Shown: positions 1-10,508, counted from the first letter of the stretch. The stretch is DNA of 64,000 bases from Zymoseptoria tritici IPO323 (GCF_000219625.1 NC_018210.1:186001-250000); one strand, 5' to 3'. Program-made: numbers and translations. The notes: generated by a model not told the origin, from the sequence alone.

Positions 1-176
1 TTCTCCAGGAAAGCAAGTGTGTGGCATCGCATGGATTTGGAGCTGACGCAATTCGCGGACCGTTATTGTAGTCTTCGGTCAAATTTCAGGCAGTATATCG
101 CTAGTTGCATAGGTTGCCGTGTGTGTCCCTGGCGCTTGGTGATGTATCGAGGCTGTGCGATGTCGAAAAGCATCGT

Positions 177-185
177 CCCTTGCTT
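177..185 (+). promoter_or_regulatory. Shared upstream 9-mer, copy 1
   Basis: CCCTTGCTT lies 144 nt before the ATG of the first small coiled-coil/transmembrane gene. The identical 9-mer precedes all four tandem members of this family. A promoter or leader role is inferred from position only. Confidence 0.35.
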
Positions 186-329
186 GCGGTCGAATTCTTT
201 GCATCGTTATCTTTGGAACTGTGTGCATACCCTCTCCATACTTAACGAAATGTGCCAGAAAACAAGCTAAAAACCGACTTCTAACAAGACTCGAAAACTT
301 TTCGAGATCCCTCTACCTGCTTCTCGACC

Positions 330-740
330 ATGCGCTATTCTGCTACCGCCACAAAGCTCCAGGCGGCGCCAGCACCGGGAACTAAGCTCGAACCAGAACA
401 GACTATTAAAAAAGAGCAGTCACCGAAATCAGAAACTATCTTTGCAGAGCTCAAAGTCAATTTAGACACCGCCCAGACTCTCCGGTATAAACTTAAGGCC
501 CTTAAAAACGCAAATGCAAAGCGACGGACGCTTGTTAAACTCGGCAAGGATATGAACGCCGCACAGGCCGGGCAAGATCAGACAAACCGGAGCCTCGAAG
601 ACGCAAGACGGGCATACAGCCAGGCGGAGGGTGGCAAATTGAATGAGTGGGATCTGTTGCTCTCGTTTATCGGCGGGTTGCTCATCGGAGCTATAATAGC
701 CTGGGAAGCGGCCAAGAGTCGGTACGGGAACCAACAGTAG
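330..740 (+). CDS. Small coiled-coil, single-TM protein (tandem family, member 1)
   Basis: This is a 136-residue unrecognised protein and the only apparently intact full-length member of a four-gene tandem family. Residues about 1-35 are a low-complexity head rich in Pro, Thr and Lys. About 38-100 form a charged, Ala/Leu-rich helical region with the family motif FAELKVNLDTAQ. About 104-125 form one hydrophobic span (LLLSFIGGLLIGAIIAW), followed by a short basic tail. That suggests a tail-anchored or single-pass membrane protein. I chose the ATG at 330 because it opens the family-like head and lies downstream of the shared 9-mer at 177. No catalytic motif is visible and I assign no function. 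Confidence 0.6.
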   Translation: MRYSATATKLQAAPAPGTKLEPEQTIKKEQSPKSETIFAELKVNLDTAQTLRYKLKALKNANAKRRTLVKLGKDMNAAQAGQDQTNRSLEDARRAYSQAEGGKLNEWDLLLSFIGGLLIGAIIAWEAAKSRYGNQQ

Positions 741-873
741 TTTGTGGTAGTCATGTGATTTGCGGTATTCGGGAGCTGGTCATGAGGATAATGCAACGGA
801 TCTCCTGTCCCTCAAAGGATTCATCGGGCTGTGCAAGGCAGCAAGACCAGTTTCACCGGTCGTGGAGCTTTAT

Positions 874-882
874 CCCTTGCTT
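874..882 (+). promoter_or_regulatory. Shared upstream 9-mer, copy 2
   Basis: CCCTTGCTT lies 173 nt before the ATG at 1056 of the second family member. It is identical to the copies at 177, 1995 and 2728. Confidence 0.35.
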
Positions 883-1055
883 CAAAGAATGTCTGCGCCT
901 CCTGTCTCCACGAACGTTCCAGACACAGCACTTCGCAAGCACTTCAGTTCCTTGAAGCGTAATTTGCAGCGTTATACATCAGGCCCAGTCCAATCAAAGA
1001 AACCCTCCAAGATTCTCGACTGCTGCAGGAAGAAAAGCCAGCCAATACCTCCAAC

Positions 1056-1499
1056 ATGTCCGCACCATCATACCAAGGACTCGAGAAAGGCCACGCCGTC
1101 AGTCCGATCCCATCAAAACAATCAATCACACCAGAACCAACGCTCGCCGCCCTCAAAGCCAACATCGACACCGCTCAAGCCCTCCACGTCCGCATCAAGC
1201 AGGAACTCACGGACGCCGAGAGAGCGTACCAGGAAGCATACTCGAACAGCGCCGAAGGACGGGCCAGGGCTACGACGTCGTGAAAACATAACTTGAGCCT
1301 GCTAGCCGCGCACATCTTGATTGGGTTGTGTTTCTGGTGGGCACTGTCGGCCGCTAGCTGGATCGAACAAGTCGAAGCGACTGGAAGGATGAAGCAGGAG
1401 GCTGCACGGATAAACTTGGAGGCCGCACGGGTGTGGGCAGCGGCCCGTGTGACGACCACGGAGGTTGTGTATGTTCAAGCTGTGTCGACTAGTGTGTAG
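1056..1499 (+). pseudogene. Coiled-coil/TM family member 2, interrupted by in-frame TGA
   Basis: The first 75 codons give a head plus the family helix LAALKANIDTAQALH, matching member 1 in order and spacing. An in-frame TGA at 1281-1283 stops the frame. The same frame then resumes and encodes the expected hydrophobic segment (LLAAHILIGLCFWWALSAA) and an Ala/Glu-rich tail to the stop at 1497-1499. I read this as one gene broken by a nonsense mutation, probably CGA to TGA, which is not a RIP-type change. An unrecognised intron between about 1228 and 1312 (GTACCA...GCTAG) is an alternative. No function can be assigned. Confidence 0.5.
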
Positions 1500-1994
1500 C
1501 TGAGATGACTCCCGAAGACATTTGTTCCGGGTGGTGGTGGAGGAGGGAGAGTTGTTAGGCAGGTTCGGACTAAGCAGAGATAAGCGAGTATGAATTGGAC
1601 TTCGATAGGTTGGGAAGTACACATAGTTGCAGATGTGGAACACAGTCGGAGTTGAATGAGGACAATTTGCCAGCTAATGTGCGTTCATCAATGCTTTGTG
1701 GCTAGTTATGACCACAGCGTAGCTTTCATGCGGAGTTGTGGAGAGTCTGCCTTCTGATCGGACTGGCAAGTCTGTAAGCGACGCAAGTCGGAGGTTCATA
1801 CTCACTCGCACCTTGCTTGCACTGCCGACCTGCGCCTCCTGGCTACTTATGGCCAAGCTGCAGGTGGACCAAGCATACTCCCAGTAGGTAGAGCTCTCCA
1901 GCGTCCATTCGAAGCAATTCCCATTCGCAACAAAAGTGGTTAGTGCTTGCACACATTCATCTCTACATTCATCCTGACCGGTGGATTAAAGCAG
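1500..1994. other. Intergenic spacer in tandem family
   Basis: No supportable gene, only short overlapping frames on both strands. It separates members 2 and 3 of the small coiled-coil/TM family. Confidence 0.5.
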
Positions 1995-2003
1995 CCCTTG
2001 CTT
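1995..2003 (+). promoter_or_regulatory. Shared upstream 9-mer, copy 3
   Basis: CCCTTGCTT lies 123 nt before the ATG at 2127 of the third family member. Confidence 0.35.
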
Positions 2004-2126
2004 AGGCTCGCTGCGCCTCGCTGCTGCATTCCTAGGCGCAGACCGCATCGCATAAGTACGGTCTTCTCACCATCATCCGACGCTCCAGACGAATCACAAC
2101 GCACACACCTTGCCCTCAAAGCAATC

Positions 2127-2462
2127 ATGGCCCGCCTACCCAACTCGGCCAAACAAGCCTCCACCTCACATACCATCCTCCATTCAACGCCAAACCCATC
2201 ACTAGCCACACCAGACACCGAACAGCAAGCCAAATGGAATCAGCATGTCGCTGACCTCTGCGCCGCGGAACATGCACTACAGCGGACCCACGACGACATC
2301 GGCGCCCAGCTCCGAGCCGCACGAACTGCACACTTCAATGCGCGACTGCGCACGCCCGAGGGACGGAGACAAGGGATTTTGATCTGTGGTCTCTGCTTTG
2401 GGTTTTCGCTTTTGATGTGGCTTTTCGTCCGGTTGTTGTTTTATTTGTATCGATTGCGGTGA
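2127..2462 (+). CDS. Small coiled-coil, single-TM protein (tandem family, member 3)
   Basis: This is a 111-residue protein if translation starts at 2127. The frame is open back to an ATG at 1947, but that longer start would contain the shared upstream 9-mer and gives a poorly protein-like N-terminus. The order again is a Ser/Thr/Pro-rich head, an amphipathic Ala-rich helix (about 35-75), and one strong hydrophobic span (ILICGLCFGFSLLMWLFVRL) close to the C-terminus, ending in YRLR. It shares architecture more than sequence with member 1, so it is a diverged paralog. Function unknown. Confidence 0.5.
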   Translation: MARLPNSAKQASTSHTILHSTPNPSLATPDTEQQAKWNQHVADLCAAEHALQRTHDDIGAQLRAARTAHFNARLRTPEGRRQGILICGLCFGFSLLMWLFVRLLFYLYRLR

Positions 2463-2727
2463 TTTTTGGGACGGGTTGGTGGGGTGGGAGTGGCTGGCGC
2501 TGAGGGGGGCGGTTGGGACGATGGTGGTGTGTTTTGATGCTTTGAAGCTGTTGTGTTGTCAACCTCGTCAAAGTCTTGTGGGAGTAATAGATGTGTATAG
2601 AGGTTTGACGGATTAAGAAAGGAGAATCCAGTAGTGTCCTTGTACTCCGGCCAGCTATAGCGCGCAAGCGATGCCAGGAACAACGTTAGCAATGTATAGG
2701 CAACAAAACTCACCGGTACAAGTACGT
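2463..2727. other. Intergenic spacer
   Basis: No gene recognised between member 3 and the upstream motif of member 4. Confidence 0.4.
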
Positions 2728-2736
2728 CCCTTGCTT
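2728..2736 (+). promoter_or_regulatory. Shared upstream 9-mer, copy 4
   Basis: CCCTTGCTT lies 214 nt before the ATG at 2951 of the fourth family member. Confidence 0.3.
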
Positions 2737-2950
2737 GATCCAGTCGACTGCGCCTTGTCGTCCCATTCCAAGAAGCCGGCCAAATCACATAAGCATCGTC
2801 GCTTCGCTATCGCTGAAAGCTCAACCGACACTCATTTTCAAGCCTAGACCCGCTGCTATCACTGCGCGAGCTCCCCTAAAGCCACTCCTCAAGCCGAACC
2901 ACTTCGCCGTCCCTACTTCAGCCCACTATAGCCACAATAAGCGGACGACA

Positions 2951-3265
2951 ATGCCGATACAGCAGGACCCAACGAACCATCGCCGGTCCGATTCTACCGC
3001 AAACAGCCCCAAAATCAAGCCCAGCAAACGCCACACGAGACATCGAAGGGCAAGCGGATCTCGATCAACTCGTCGCCGAACTCAAAGCCGAAAGAGATGC
3101 ACTACAACTGGCCCCCGACAAGATTTGCGCCGAGCCTGGCGCTGCACAGGGCGCGTATGTCAGAGCATAGCCACGCACGGCGAGGGAAGGAGGTGTGGCT
3201 TCGTTGGTACTGTAGTCTTGATCGGCTATTCGTGTAGGATGTATTGGCTCGTAACAAGTGGTGGG
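2951..3265 (+). pseudogene. Coiled-coil/TM family member 4, frameshifted and split by an LTR element
   Basis: The ATG at 2951 opens a head similar to members 1-3. The helix-like piece (DLDQLVAELKAERDALQ) lies in a different frame, at 3039-3165. The hydrophobic segment (GFVGTVVLIGYSCRMYWLV) returns to the first frame. Two compensating small indels or an unrecognised intron could explain this. The gene is then cut after a Gly codon by the 19-kb LTR element. Removing the element and one GTGGG copy joins the frame to 22282-22302, giving a short Gly/Gln tail and TAA. The retroelement therefore landed in the last codons of this gene. Confidence 0.45.
3261..3265. repeat. Target-site duplication GTGGG, left
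   Basis: Five bases directly before the TG of the 5' LTR. They are identical to 22277-22281 directly after the 3' LTR. Confidence 0.85.
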
Positions 3266-3385
3266 TGTTGAAATACGGTGGCTGGCAATGGCTGGCTAGC
3301 TCCAAATGGTGTTTATCAGGATATCTCACTCTTAGTTGGTAGTTAGTTCCTTTAATCAATTACTTGACAAGATATCCTTTCAATA
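3266..3385 (+). repeat. Outer element 5' LTR (120 bp)
   Basis: It is the same length as, and about 90% identical by eye to, 22157-22276. The differences are almost all C-to-T or G-to-A at CpA/TpG, with this copy being the less mutated of the two. Confidence 0.85.
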
Positions 3386-3400
3386 GGTTATGAGCCCGGC
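3386..3400 (+). other. Primer-binding site for a half initiator-Met tRNA
   Basis: GGTTATGAGCCCGGC starts immediately after the LTR. Its reverse complement matches the anticodon loop and stem of eukaryotic initiator tRNA-Met (GGGCUCAUAACC) over at least 12 nt. Copia of Drosophila and yeast Ty5 are known to prime from an internal half of this tRNA instead of its 3' end. Confidence 0.65.
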
Positions 3401-3478
3401 TTTGCGCCGCCGTCTTTATTCTTTATTCTTCATTGTACTCCGCTTCGTACTTACGGTGCTATACTATATACGAACTAA

Positions 3479-3977
3479 ATGAAGACACCAAAAATAAGAA
3501 AGGATTTCATACCTCGGCTAAGCGGATACTCCCGCAAGCCCTTTAAGATAGCTAGGCCTACCTGCTACCTTTTAAAATTCGATAGCTGGAAATTTGATAG
3601 CTGGAAGAAAAAACTTCTTTACGCTAAACTACTAGACACCTTAATTACTAACCTCCTTCTTTTCGAGATATCGCGCTAACGATAGATAGCAAAAGGAATA
3701 TAAGTACCGAGAGCACTTACTCGAAGAAGAGGAGTTACTATAGTTAGCTTGTATCCTTCTTCGATACCTTCTAAACCTCCGAAACCCCTCGAACCTATCG
3801 TTACCTCCTTAGGAGCCGCACTCTTCTTAAGAAGTCTATCATCGAACGACGCCTCTCGAGAGACTCTTTCCTATACCTTTTCGAGACTATCGAGACCGAA
3901 AATAAGGACATCCGTCGACTCGATTCTCGCACTGTCGCACTAATTCTATTTACCTTCGAAAGCGATTACGAACTAGA
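3479..3977 (+). pseudogene. Unrecognised 5' ORF of the outer element, split by chromovirus A
   Basis: A frame from the ATG at 3479 (66 codons, with a repeated FDSWK motif) and a further frame reaching the chromovirus insertion point read like protein. The latter frame ends in FESDYELD. It resumes after the insertion at 10940 in the same phase and continues to about 11235, just upstream of the Copia gag ATG. RIP stops interrupt it. I do not recognise the protein. It could be an extra leader ORF of a Copia element or the cargo of a non-autonomous element. Confidence 0.35.
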
Positions 3978-4355
3978 TGTTAGGATTGCCTCGTAATAAG
4001 GCAGGGAAAGACTGAAGTAGGGAAGTATCGAACAATAGGTTTTAGAATGTAACGACTCGATTCGTTAAAGGAGGGAATGGAGGAGGAGAGCCTCCTTCGC
4101 TATATATATAGCTACTGCTAGGTTCTATTCCCCTATCCTTTACTTCTCTCGTTATAAGCGGGATCGTCTGTCCCTTCGTAGCCCTTCGATCCTTATCGTT
4201 AGGCATTAAGAGGCAAGCTAGATCGGACTGCCTTAATCCGTACGCTATTGCGCTCTTCGTAACTAGGATAGCTCGTTGTTGTGTTCTTCGAAACCAGGTT
4301 AGCCTAGCTTAGGGGAGATAAGGCCAGACTGCGCTTACGTAAGGGGATCCTTACA
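3978..4355 (-). repeat. Chromovirus A 3' LTR
   Basis: Begins TGTTAGGAT and ends ATCCTTACA on the plus strand (inverted termini). It is a direct repeat of 10557-10934. It has lost CpA at some sites retained in the other copy, for example GCTCACGTGAG read here as GCTTACGTAAG, and the reverse is also seen. Confidence 0.9.
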
Positions 4356-4380
4356 TTGCCCCCCTCCCCCCGGTGCAACT
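4356..4380 (-). other. Chromovirus A polypurine tract
   Basis: On the minus strand this is a run of G with a single A (GGGGGGAGGGGGG), directly abutting the 3' LTR. That is the expected plus-strand primer for reverse transcription. Confidence 0.7.
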
Positions 4381-4634
4381 AACCTTAGTTGCGTGCGCGA
4401 ATCTTCAGCAGCGTTTAGCTACAGGTTTAATTTACTAACTGCCAACGTTGCTAGGCCAGCTGCTCGGTGTCCTAATTAGGAAATAAAAGTAGGTCCCTCG
4501 CGTATATACTACTCTTTCTCGCCTTCGAATTCTTCTCTTCTTACAAACACCTACTAAAAGTAAGTACTAGCAGCTAGCTCTAGAATAGTCTAGATTAGCG
4601 CTAGATTAGCTAATATTGCGACTAGACTAGCATA

Positions 4635-5525
4635 ATGTCCGGCGCATTCTACCATCTTCGCGACAAGTACTATAAGAAAGTCCGAGCTAGTAGGTAGAAC
4701 GAGAATCCGTGCTCGTTATGCCTCTCTAGCGTTAAGGAGGGCTAGGACCTGTCTAAGATCTGCTAGATTGCGGTAGAGAAGCCCCCGCCCGGCAACATCC
4801 TAGCTAAGTATTCTAGATGCCTAACTAGCAAGAATGCGGACTGTCTTTAGGTAGGTCGGTTTAGTTAATTCTAGCGTGTTCTGTTGCTAACTGTCCTACT
4901 TAGATGCTAGTCGACTAGGAGCCCGCCTAGAAAGCTATTAAGCAGGATATCGACACTGTCTACGGCCGCACTACCTAGTCTAAGGCTAAGAAGGAAGACT
5001 TGCTAGATCGTGTTCTGTGTTTTACGGGCTCTATAGAGGCGTAAGTATCCCTTTCTGGCGTGTTCTAGACTAGCAGCTAATTAGGATAGTTAAACAGGAA
5101 GTTAGATAGTAGTTTCCGTAGCGAGGACGGTCTCTCCTAGCACCCTAGTACTACTACCTAGGAGGATACTAGACAGAAGGTGCCTAAGAGGGACCGCTCG
5201 GCTAGTGCGATCTTAGCGAAGGCTGTATATACTATCCCTAGCTTAATCTAGCCCTTACTAACATTCTTTATAGCAGTCTAGTAGCACCCCTAGTAAGAAG
5301 CGCCGCTTAATAGACGTGCGCGGCCGCAAGTCGGACCGTAAGCGTACTAAGGAGGCCGAGGATCGCCTAATCGCGGTTAGCACTACCTTAGAGGCGTTTA
5401 ACCGCATTGTTATAAGCGACTAGGCTCTAAAGAAGGGACAGTTGCGCAAGATAGTCTTTCCGACGACCGCTAAGGACCGTAGTAAGGTAGAGGACCCGAA
5501 CTAGGGCGACTCCGACTTTAATTAA
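4635..5525 (+). pseudogene. Spliced antisense gene inside chromovirus A (243 codons)
   Basis: It runs opposite to gag-pol, between pol and the 3' LTR. Four exons (4635-4850, 4904-5040, 5098-5224, 5274-5525) join in one frame across three GT-AG introns with CTAAC/CTAAT branch motifs, giving 243 codons and a TAA. Eleven internal TAG codons are all explained by CAG or TGG to TAG RIP changes; no other stop type interrupts the frame. The N-terminal part has a Cys pattern (PCSLC ... KIC ... SRC ... DCL) like Cys-rich fungal DNA-binding or zinc-binding proteins. The C-terminal half is Lys/Arg/Glu-rich (TPSKKRR, GRKSDRKRTKEAEDR) and could bind nucleic acid. Function unknown. Confidence 0.6.
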
Positions 5526-5705
5526 GCTATTCTAGACTAGAATAGCGGGCGTAGGTCTTCCGGGACTAGGGGTATAACAGATAACGTCGACATAGCATAT
5601 TAAGACTATAGCGGGGCTTAGATAGTTGTTAAATAGCGCAGAGTTAGTTAACTTAGACTAGATTAGACTAGAATAAAGCTGATTCCGCCCTTCGAATTTT
5701 CAAAT

Positions 5706-8700
5706 TTAAATAATTTTGTCTAAGTCCCTTAGAAATCCTCGGGATTTTTCTTATATCTTCCTACGCCTTTTTAGCTCCTTCTAGCCTATCTTGCGGCGGA
5801 ATGCTCTTATTACCGCCGGGCTTATGTTATATCTAGGCTCCTAGGAGTTCTCGTACTCTCCGAAGCCCTTCTACTTAATTAGGTAACTAAAGTTATATAG
5901 GTCGTCCTCTTTTTTATCTAAGATGTCTTCTACCTCCTATTCGTCCCTGTCCCCTGCGTCGTACCGCTTTATTTTGTCCTATTTACGGCTAGAGTAGTCC
6001 GGGATAGACTTCTTAAGGAGCGAGACGTAGAAGGTAGGGTAGATACTTAGCGAGCTAGGGAGGTCGAGTGTATATGTTACGCGGTTAACTATTGCCTTAA
6101 CCTTATATAGTCCGATGTACTTATAGTCGAGCTTAGGTAACGGCCGTATAGACTTAATGTTCTTCGTGTTTAGGTAGACTTCGTTACCTACGCTAAAGGA
6201 GACGTCCTTCCTATACTTATTCGCCTACTTAGCTATCTGTTTCTTCGCCTTAGCCAGTCTTTCGCGCATCTTCTTCGGGTTGGCGATTATCTGCTCCGCG
6301 AGTTAGACAGCCTTTAGCGCCTCGCCATCTTTCTAGCGCATTCTGGGCTAGTAGGACCTTCGTAGGTCCCTCGTTGTGTATACTTAGAACGGCGTTAGCC
6401 CGGTTGCCGTATACATACTATTATTATAGGCGAATTCCGCTGTCGATAGCAGAGAGGCCTAGTTGTCCTGCTTATAGTTGTAGTACGTCCGCAAATACTG
6501 CTCTAGTATCTGGTTCTGCCTTTCCGTCTAACTATCCGTCTGCGGATAGAACGCCGTACTCAGCTTCCGGCGTACCCCGAGGTAGTAGTAGAAGGTACTC
6601 TAGAATTTGGAGGTAAGGATTAGCCCGCGGTCGGACGTAATCGTAGCCGGCTGGCTATAGAGGCGGACAACCTCTCTTATTATAAGTTTAGCGAGGTTAG
6701 CTAATATAATCGTTTTCCGGCATAGCACGTAATAGACTATCTTAGTATAGCGGTCTACTACTACTAGTATGCAGTCGTAAGACTAGCCTAGGGACTTGCT
6801 CGGCGGGAGGTTAGTAATAAAATCTAGCGTAATGTCGGCCTAGGGAGTTAGCGAGGGGGGTTCGGGGTGTAGTAGGCCGTGCGGTTTGTGCCTTCGTAGC
6901 TTCGCTCTTTCGTATGCCTAGCCGGTCCTTACGAACTCCTTAACATACTTCCGCATCCTAGGCTAGTAGAAACTATGCTAAAGCAGCTCTAGGGTCCTTA
7001 TAAAGCCGAAATGTCTAGAGAGGGGGTCGTCGTAGCATTCCTAAAGTAGCTAGAGCCTTATAGCGCCTTCTAGCACGTATGCCTTGCTATTTATGTACGC
7101 AACGCCCTCTTCTAGGGACTACCTCTCCGCCTAGAAGGCAGGCTCGGCGACAGCCTTCTCCTAGACTATCCTCTTATAGGTAGGGTCCTTACTAAGGGCT
7201 TTCTTAAGCCGCTCTAGAAGGTTCGGGGTCCTTACCGCTGCCCCGACGTACTAGACTAGGCTATCCTGCCCTGTCGGCAGTGCAAATACCTTTCGGAAGA
7301 GGCGGACGCTAGCGTCTGCTTCCTCCTCGGTAGCCTATCGGCCCGAATGCGACTCCTTAGTAAGGTCTAGTCTCCTGCTAAGTGCGTCGGCGGCGCTATT
7401 CGCCTTACCTAGCCTATACGTAGTCCTAAAATTGATCTGCGATAGCTATTTAGCCTATCTAACTTGCCTCCTCGAGAGGGTCTTCGTCGTTATAAGGGTT
7501 TAAAGGTTCGCATAGTCGGTTAGCAACTCTACTTAGTAGCGGGCGCCCTCGAGGTAGTGCCTAAAGTGTTTAAAGGAGTCTACTATAGCGAGGAGCTCGC
7601 TATCTTCTATTCCGTAGTTCCTTTCTGCCGCAATTATCTTCCTTAAGAAGTAGGCGACCGGGAACTACTGCAGTTTGCCCCCCTTGTTATAAGGCTAGGA
7701 CAGGATGCCCGATATTGCTTCCCCCGATATATCGGTCTCTACCTAATAGGGGAGCTCTAGGTTATAGTAGCGCAGAACGGGCTCTTCTGCGAACTTGCGG
7801 CGTAGCTTATAGAAGGACTAGATCGCCCTATCGTCTAATTCGAGATAAGTACGCTCTCTTCGGCGCTAGTTCGCCGCCTTCTTGCCTTTAGTATAGCAGT
7901 TTAGGGCGGCCGCTAGTCGCGAGAAGCCCTTAATAAAGCGTCGGTAGTAGTTAGCAAAACTAATAAAGACCCTTATGTCGTAGATAGACGTAGGGACTAG
8001 CCACTCCTAGACCGATTTAATACATTCTAGGTCGATCCGTAGCCTATCCTAGGTAACTACGTAGCCTAGGTATTCGACCTAGCTCTTGTAGAACTCGCAT
8101 TTAGCTAGGTTAGTATACAGCTTGTGCCGTCGCAGCCGTTCTAAGACCTGCCGGACGTGATCCTTATACTCTTTAAGCGTTCTAGAGTAAATTAGGATGT
8201 CGTTAAGGTATACAACGCAGAAGACATTAACTAGTCCTACTAGGACGCTATTAATAAAGTTCTGGAACACTGCCGGGGCATTATAAAGCCCGAATGGCAT
8301 TACTATGTATTTAAAATAGCCGTACCTGGTCCGGAATGCCGTCTTCTACTCGTCGCCTTCCCTAATACGTACCCGATAGTACGCATAGCGCAGGTCGACC
8401 TTGGTAAAGTACCTAGCACCGGCTAGCTAGTCGAGGGACTCGCTAATAAGAGGTAGACCCCCCCCTATTCTTAACTGTTACCGCGTTTAGACCGCGGTAG
8501 TCGACATATAGGCAGAGGGTACTATCCTTCTTCTGTGCGAAGAGGACTAGAGCGCTAGCCGACGACGTCGACCGCCTAATAAACCCGTTTTTTAGGTGTT
8601 CGGGTAGCTAGGTCCGTATAGCCTCTATCTCTGCCTCGGATAGGGCGTATATCGGACTAAAGGGGACCTTTCCTCCTTCTACTAGCTCAATCTTTAGATT

Positions 8701-10508
8701 ATATAGACTGTAGGGAGCTAACTCGCCTATAAGTTCCTCCGAGAAGACATCCGCGAAGTTAGAGTAGGCGCTCGGAACGCCCCCCTAACCCGGACTAGCT
8801 TCTTCCGACGCGTCCTAGATCGTTATAACATAAAGTGCCGCGTTTACTTCGCTAAGGCACTCCCTATAGAACCTCTCTAGCCTAACGACGGCTATCGCCT
8901 GTCGTTTTCGGGGCTTCGTTCTCTAGTTAACCCTCTTTAGGGTGAAATCTATGTTTGGATTGTATTTCTCGAGCTAAGGCATCCCTAAGACGACCTTATA
9001 GCTATAGATGCGCCCTACTCTAAAGGTGTCGACGCATCCGTACATTCGTCCTAAGTCGTCCCGGGCCTTATATAAGCTCCGCGTCTCGCTAAGGACCTAA
9101 AGGCTTTGCCCGTTTAGCGTCTTATACGCGACCTTAGTAGGCGGCTCCTAGATAACCTAGTCTATGTCCTTTGCTAACAAGGAGTTACAGAAGTTATCCT
9201 GCGTGCCGCTGTCGATTAGTCCCGCAACCGTTCTGGTCCTCCCTAGACTATTTAAGGTTAGCGTAACTTCGATAAGGCGCCTACGCTTATAGCGGCGCCG
9301 CCCCGGCTCCGCTATCCTACGCTACTCCTTAGTATAGAGAACCTAGCTTACTAAGACAGCAGCGTCTACTTAGGGGGCGCCTCTTTTTCCGAGTCCTTCT
9401 AGAGGGAAGGGTTAGGGCAATCGCGCTTAATATGCCCGACCTAGCAGCAACCGTAGCAAGTAGCCTTAGATAGGCCCCTCTAGTCCGATCTGTCCTCCGA
9501 CTTAGACTTCTTAGAGTCCTAGTCGTCGACACTATTACTTCTGCGTCTCTTTTGGTTGCCCTTGCCTCTTCTACAGCCCGGGTTGTTCCTTAACTCCTGC
9601 TTCTAACCCTCGATAATCCTATAGGTTTTATTAACCCTCTCTTAGGCCTTAATAAGTATAGTAGCCGGAGCCGGGTAGTTAGAGAGGCGGGAGCGGTAGT
9701 TCTATAGTAAGGAGGCCTTAAAGTTAAGGATCTTACGCCCCTCGTTCTCTTCTTCTAACTCCTTCTAAAGGATCTTTAGCTCTTTAAGGAGCTAGTCGGG
9801 GGTACGGTCTCCGAGGGAGGCCTTCCGCAATTGTTCGTAGGCCTTCTCGCGGCGTTCCGCCTCTGTCCCTATAGAGTTAAGTATAACTCCCTTTATTATA
9901 GTCTAGGTTAGCGTAGTCTAGCTGTCGAGCTAATCTACGTAGCGCTCCTAGTAGTCTTGCTAGAGCTTGCCTATATAGTCGGCGGCGTAGTCGACCTTTC
10001 GGTCCTCCCGGTTAGAGAATCTATAGTATCTGCGGAAGTTGCGTTCTACCGCGCGGAGCTAGTCTTCGTAATTAGCACGGGTCTTCCCTTCGAATACGGG
10101 TAGTTCCTTAGACTTAGGGAGGCTGTCCTTGTTCTTGTCGAAATAGTCCGTTTCTACAAAGAGTTTAGCAAGTTTCTCCCTCCTTAGGGTAATTAGGCTA
10201 TATAAGGCTAGTTCGCTCTAGAGCTCCTTAATCTTTTGCTAGAGTTCGAGGAATTCGTATTCCGCCTAGGCTTCCTAGTTCCGTTTCTTACAGGTTAGTG
10301 CGTCCCCTTAAACTAGGTTAGCCTAAGTAGTCGAGTCGGTGCCTTCCTAGGTCGTTCCGGCATCGTCCACGGTTTCCGCGATAGAGGTAGCGCTTAGCTG
10401 GCGGGCGGCGGCGTCCGCGTTAGACTTAGCGGCTAGTATAACACCCTACTAGCGAGCAGAGGTGTCGGAAGGAGATTCCTCGCGTCTGCGAGTAGCCTTA
10501 GGTGCTAT
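5706..10508 (-). pseudogene. Chromovirus A gag-pol-chromodomain frame
   Basis: One unbroken phase of 1600 codons links every recognisable domain. The first codon, at 10508, reads ATA where ATG is expected (TpG to TpA). A gag zinc knuckle CYGC-VGH-C lies near codon 351 (about 9415-9458). The reverse transcriptase has PFGLYNAPAVFQ and a YLND active site, where YLDD has become YLND by a RIP-type change (about 8190-8300). Integrase covers about 6300-7100. A C-terminal chromodomain has EVEDILDKK, SYLIK and the EPRYNIS signature near 5790-5940. Many in-frame TAG codons make it inactive. Confidence 0.8.
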
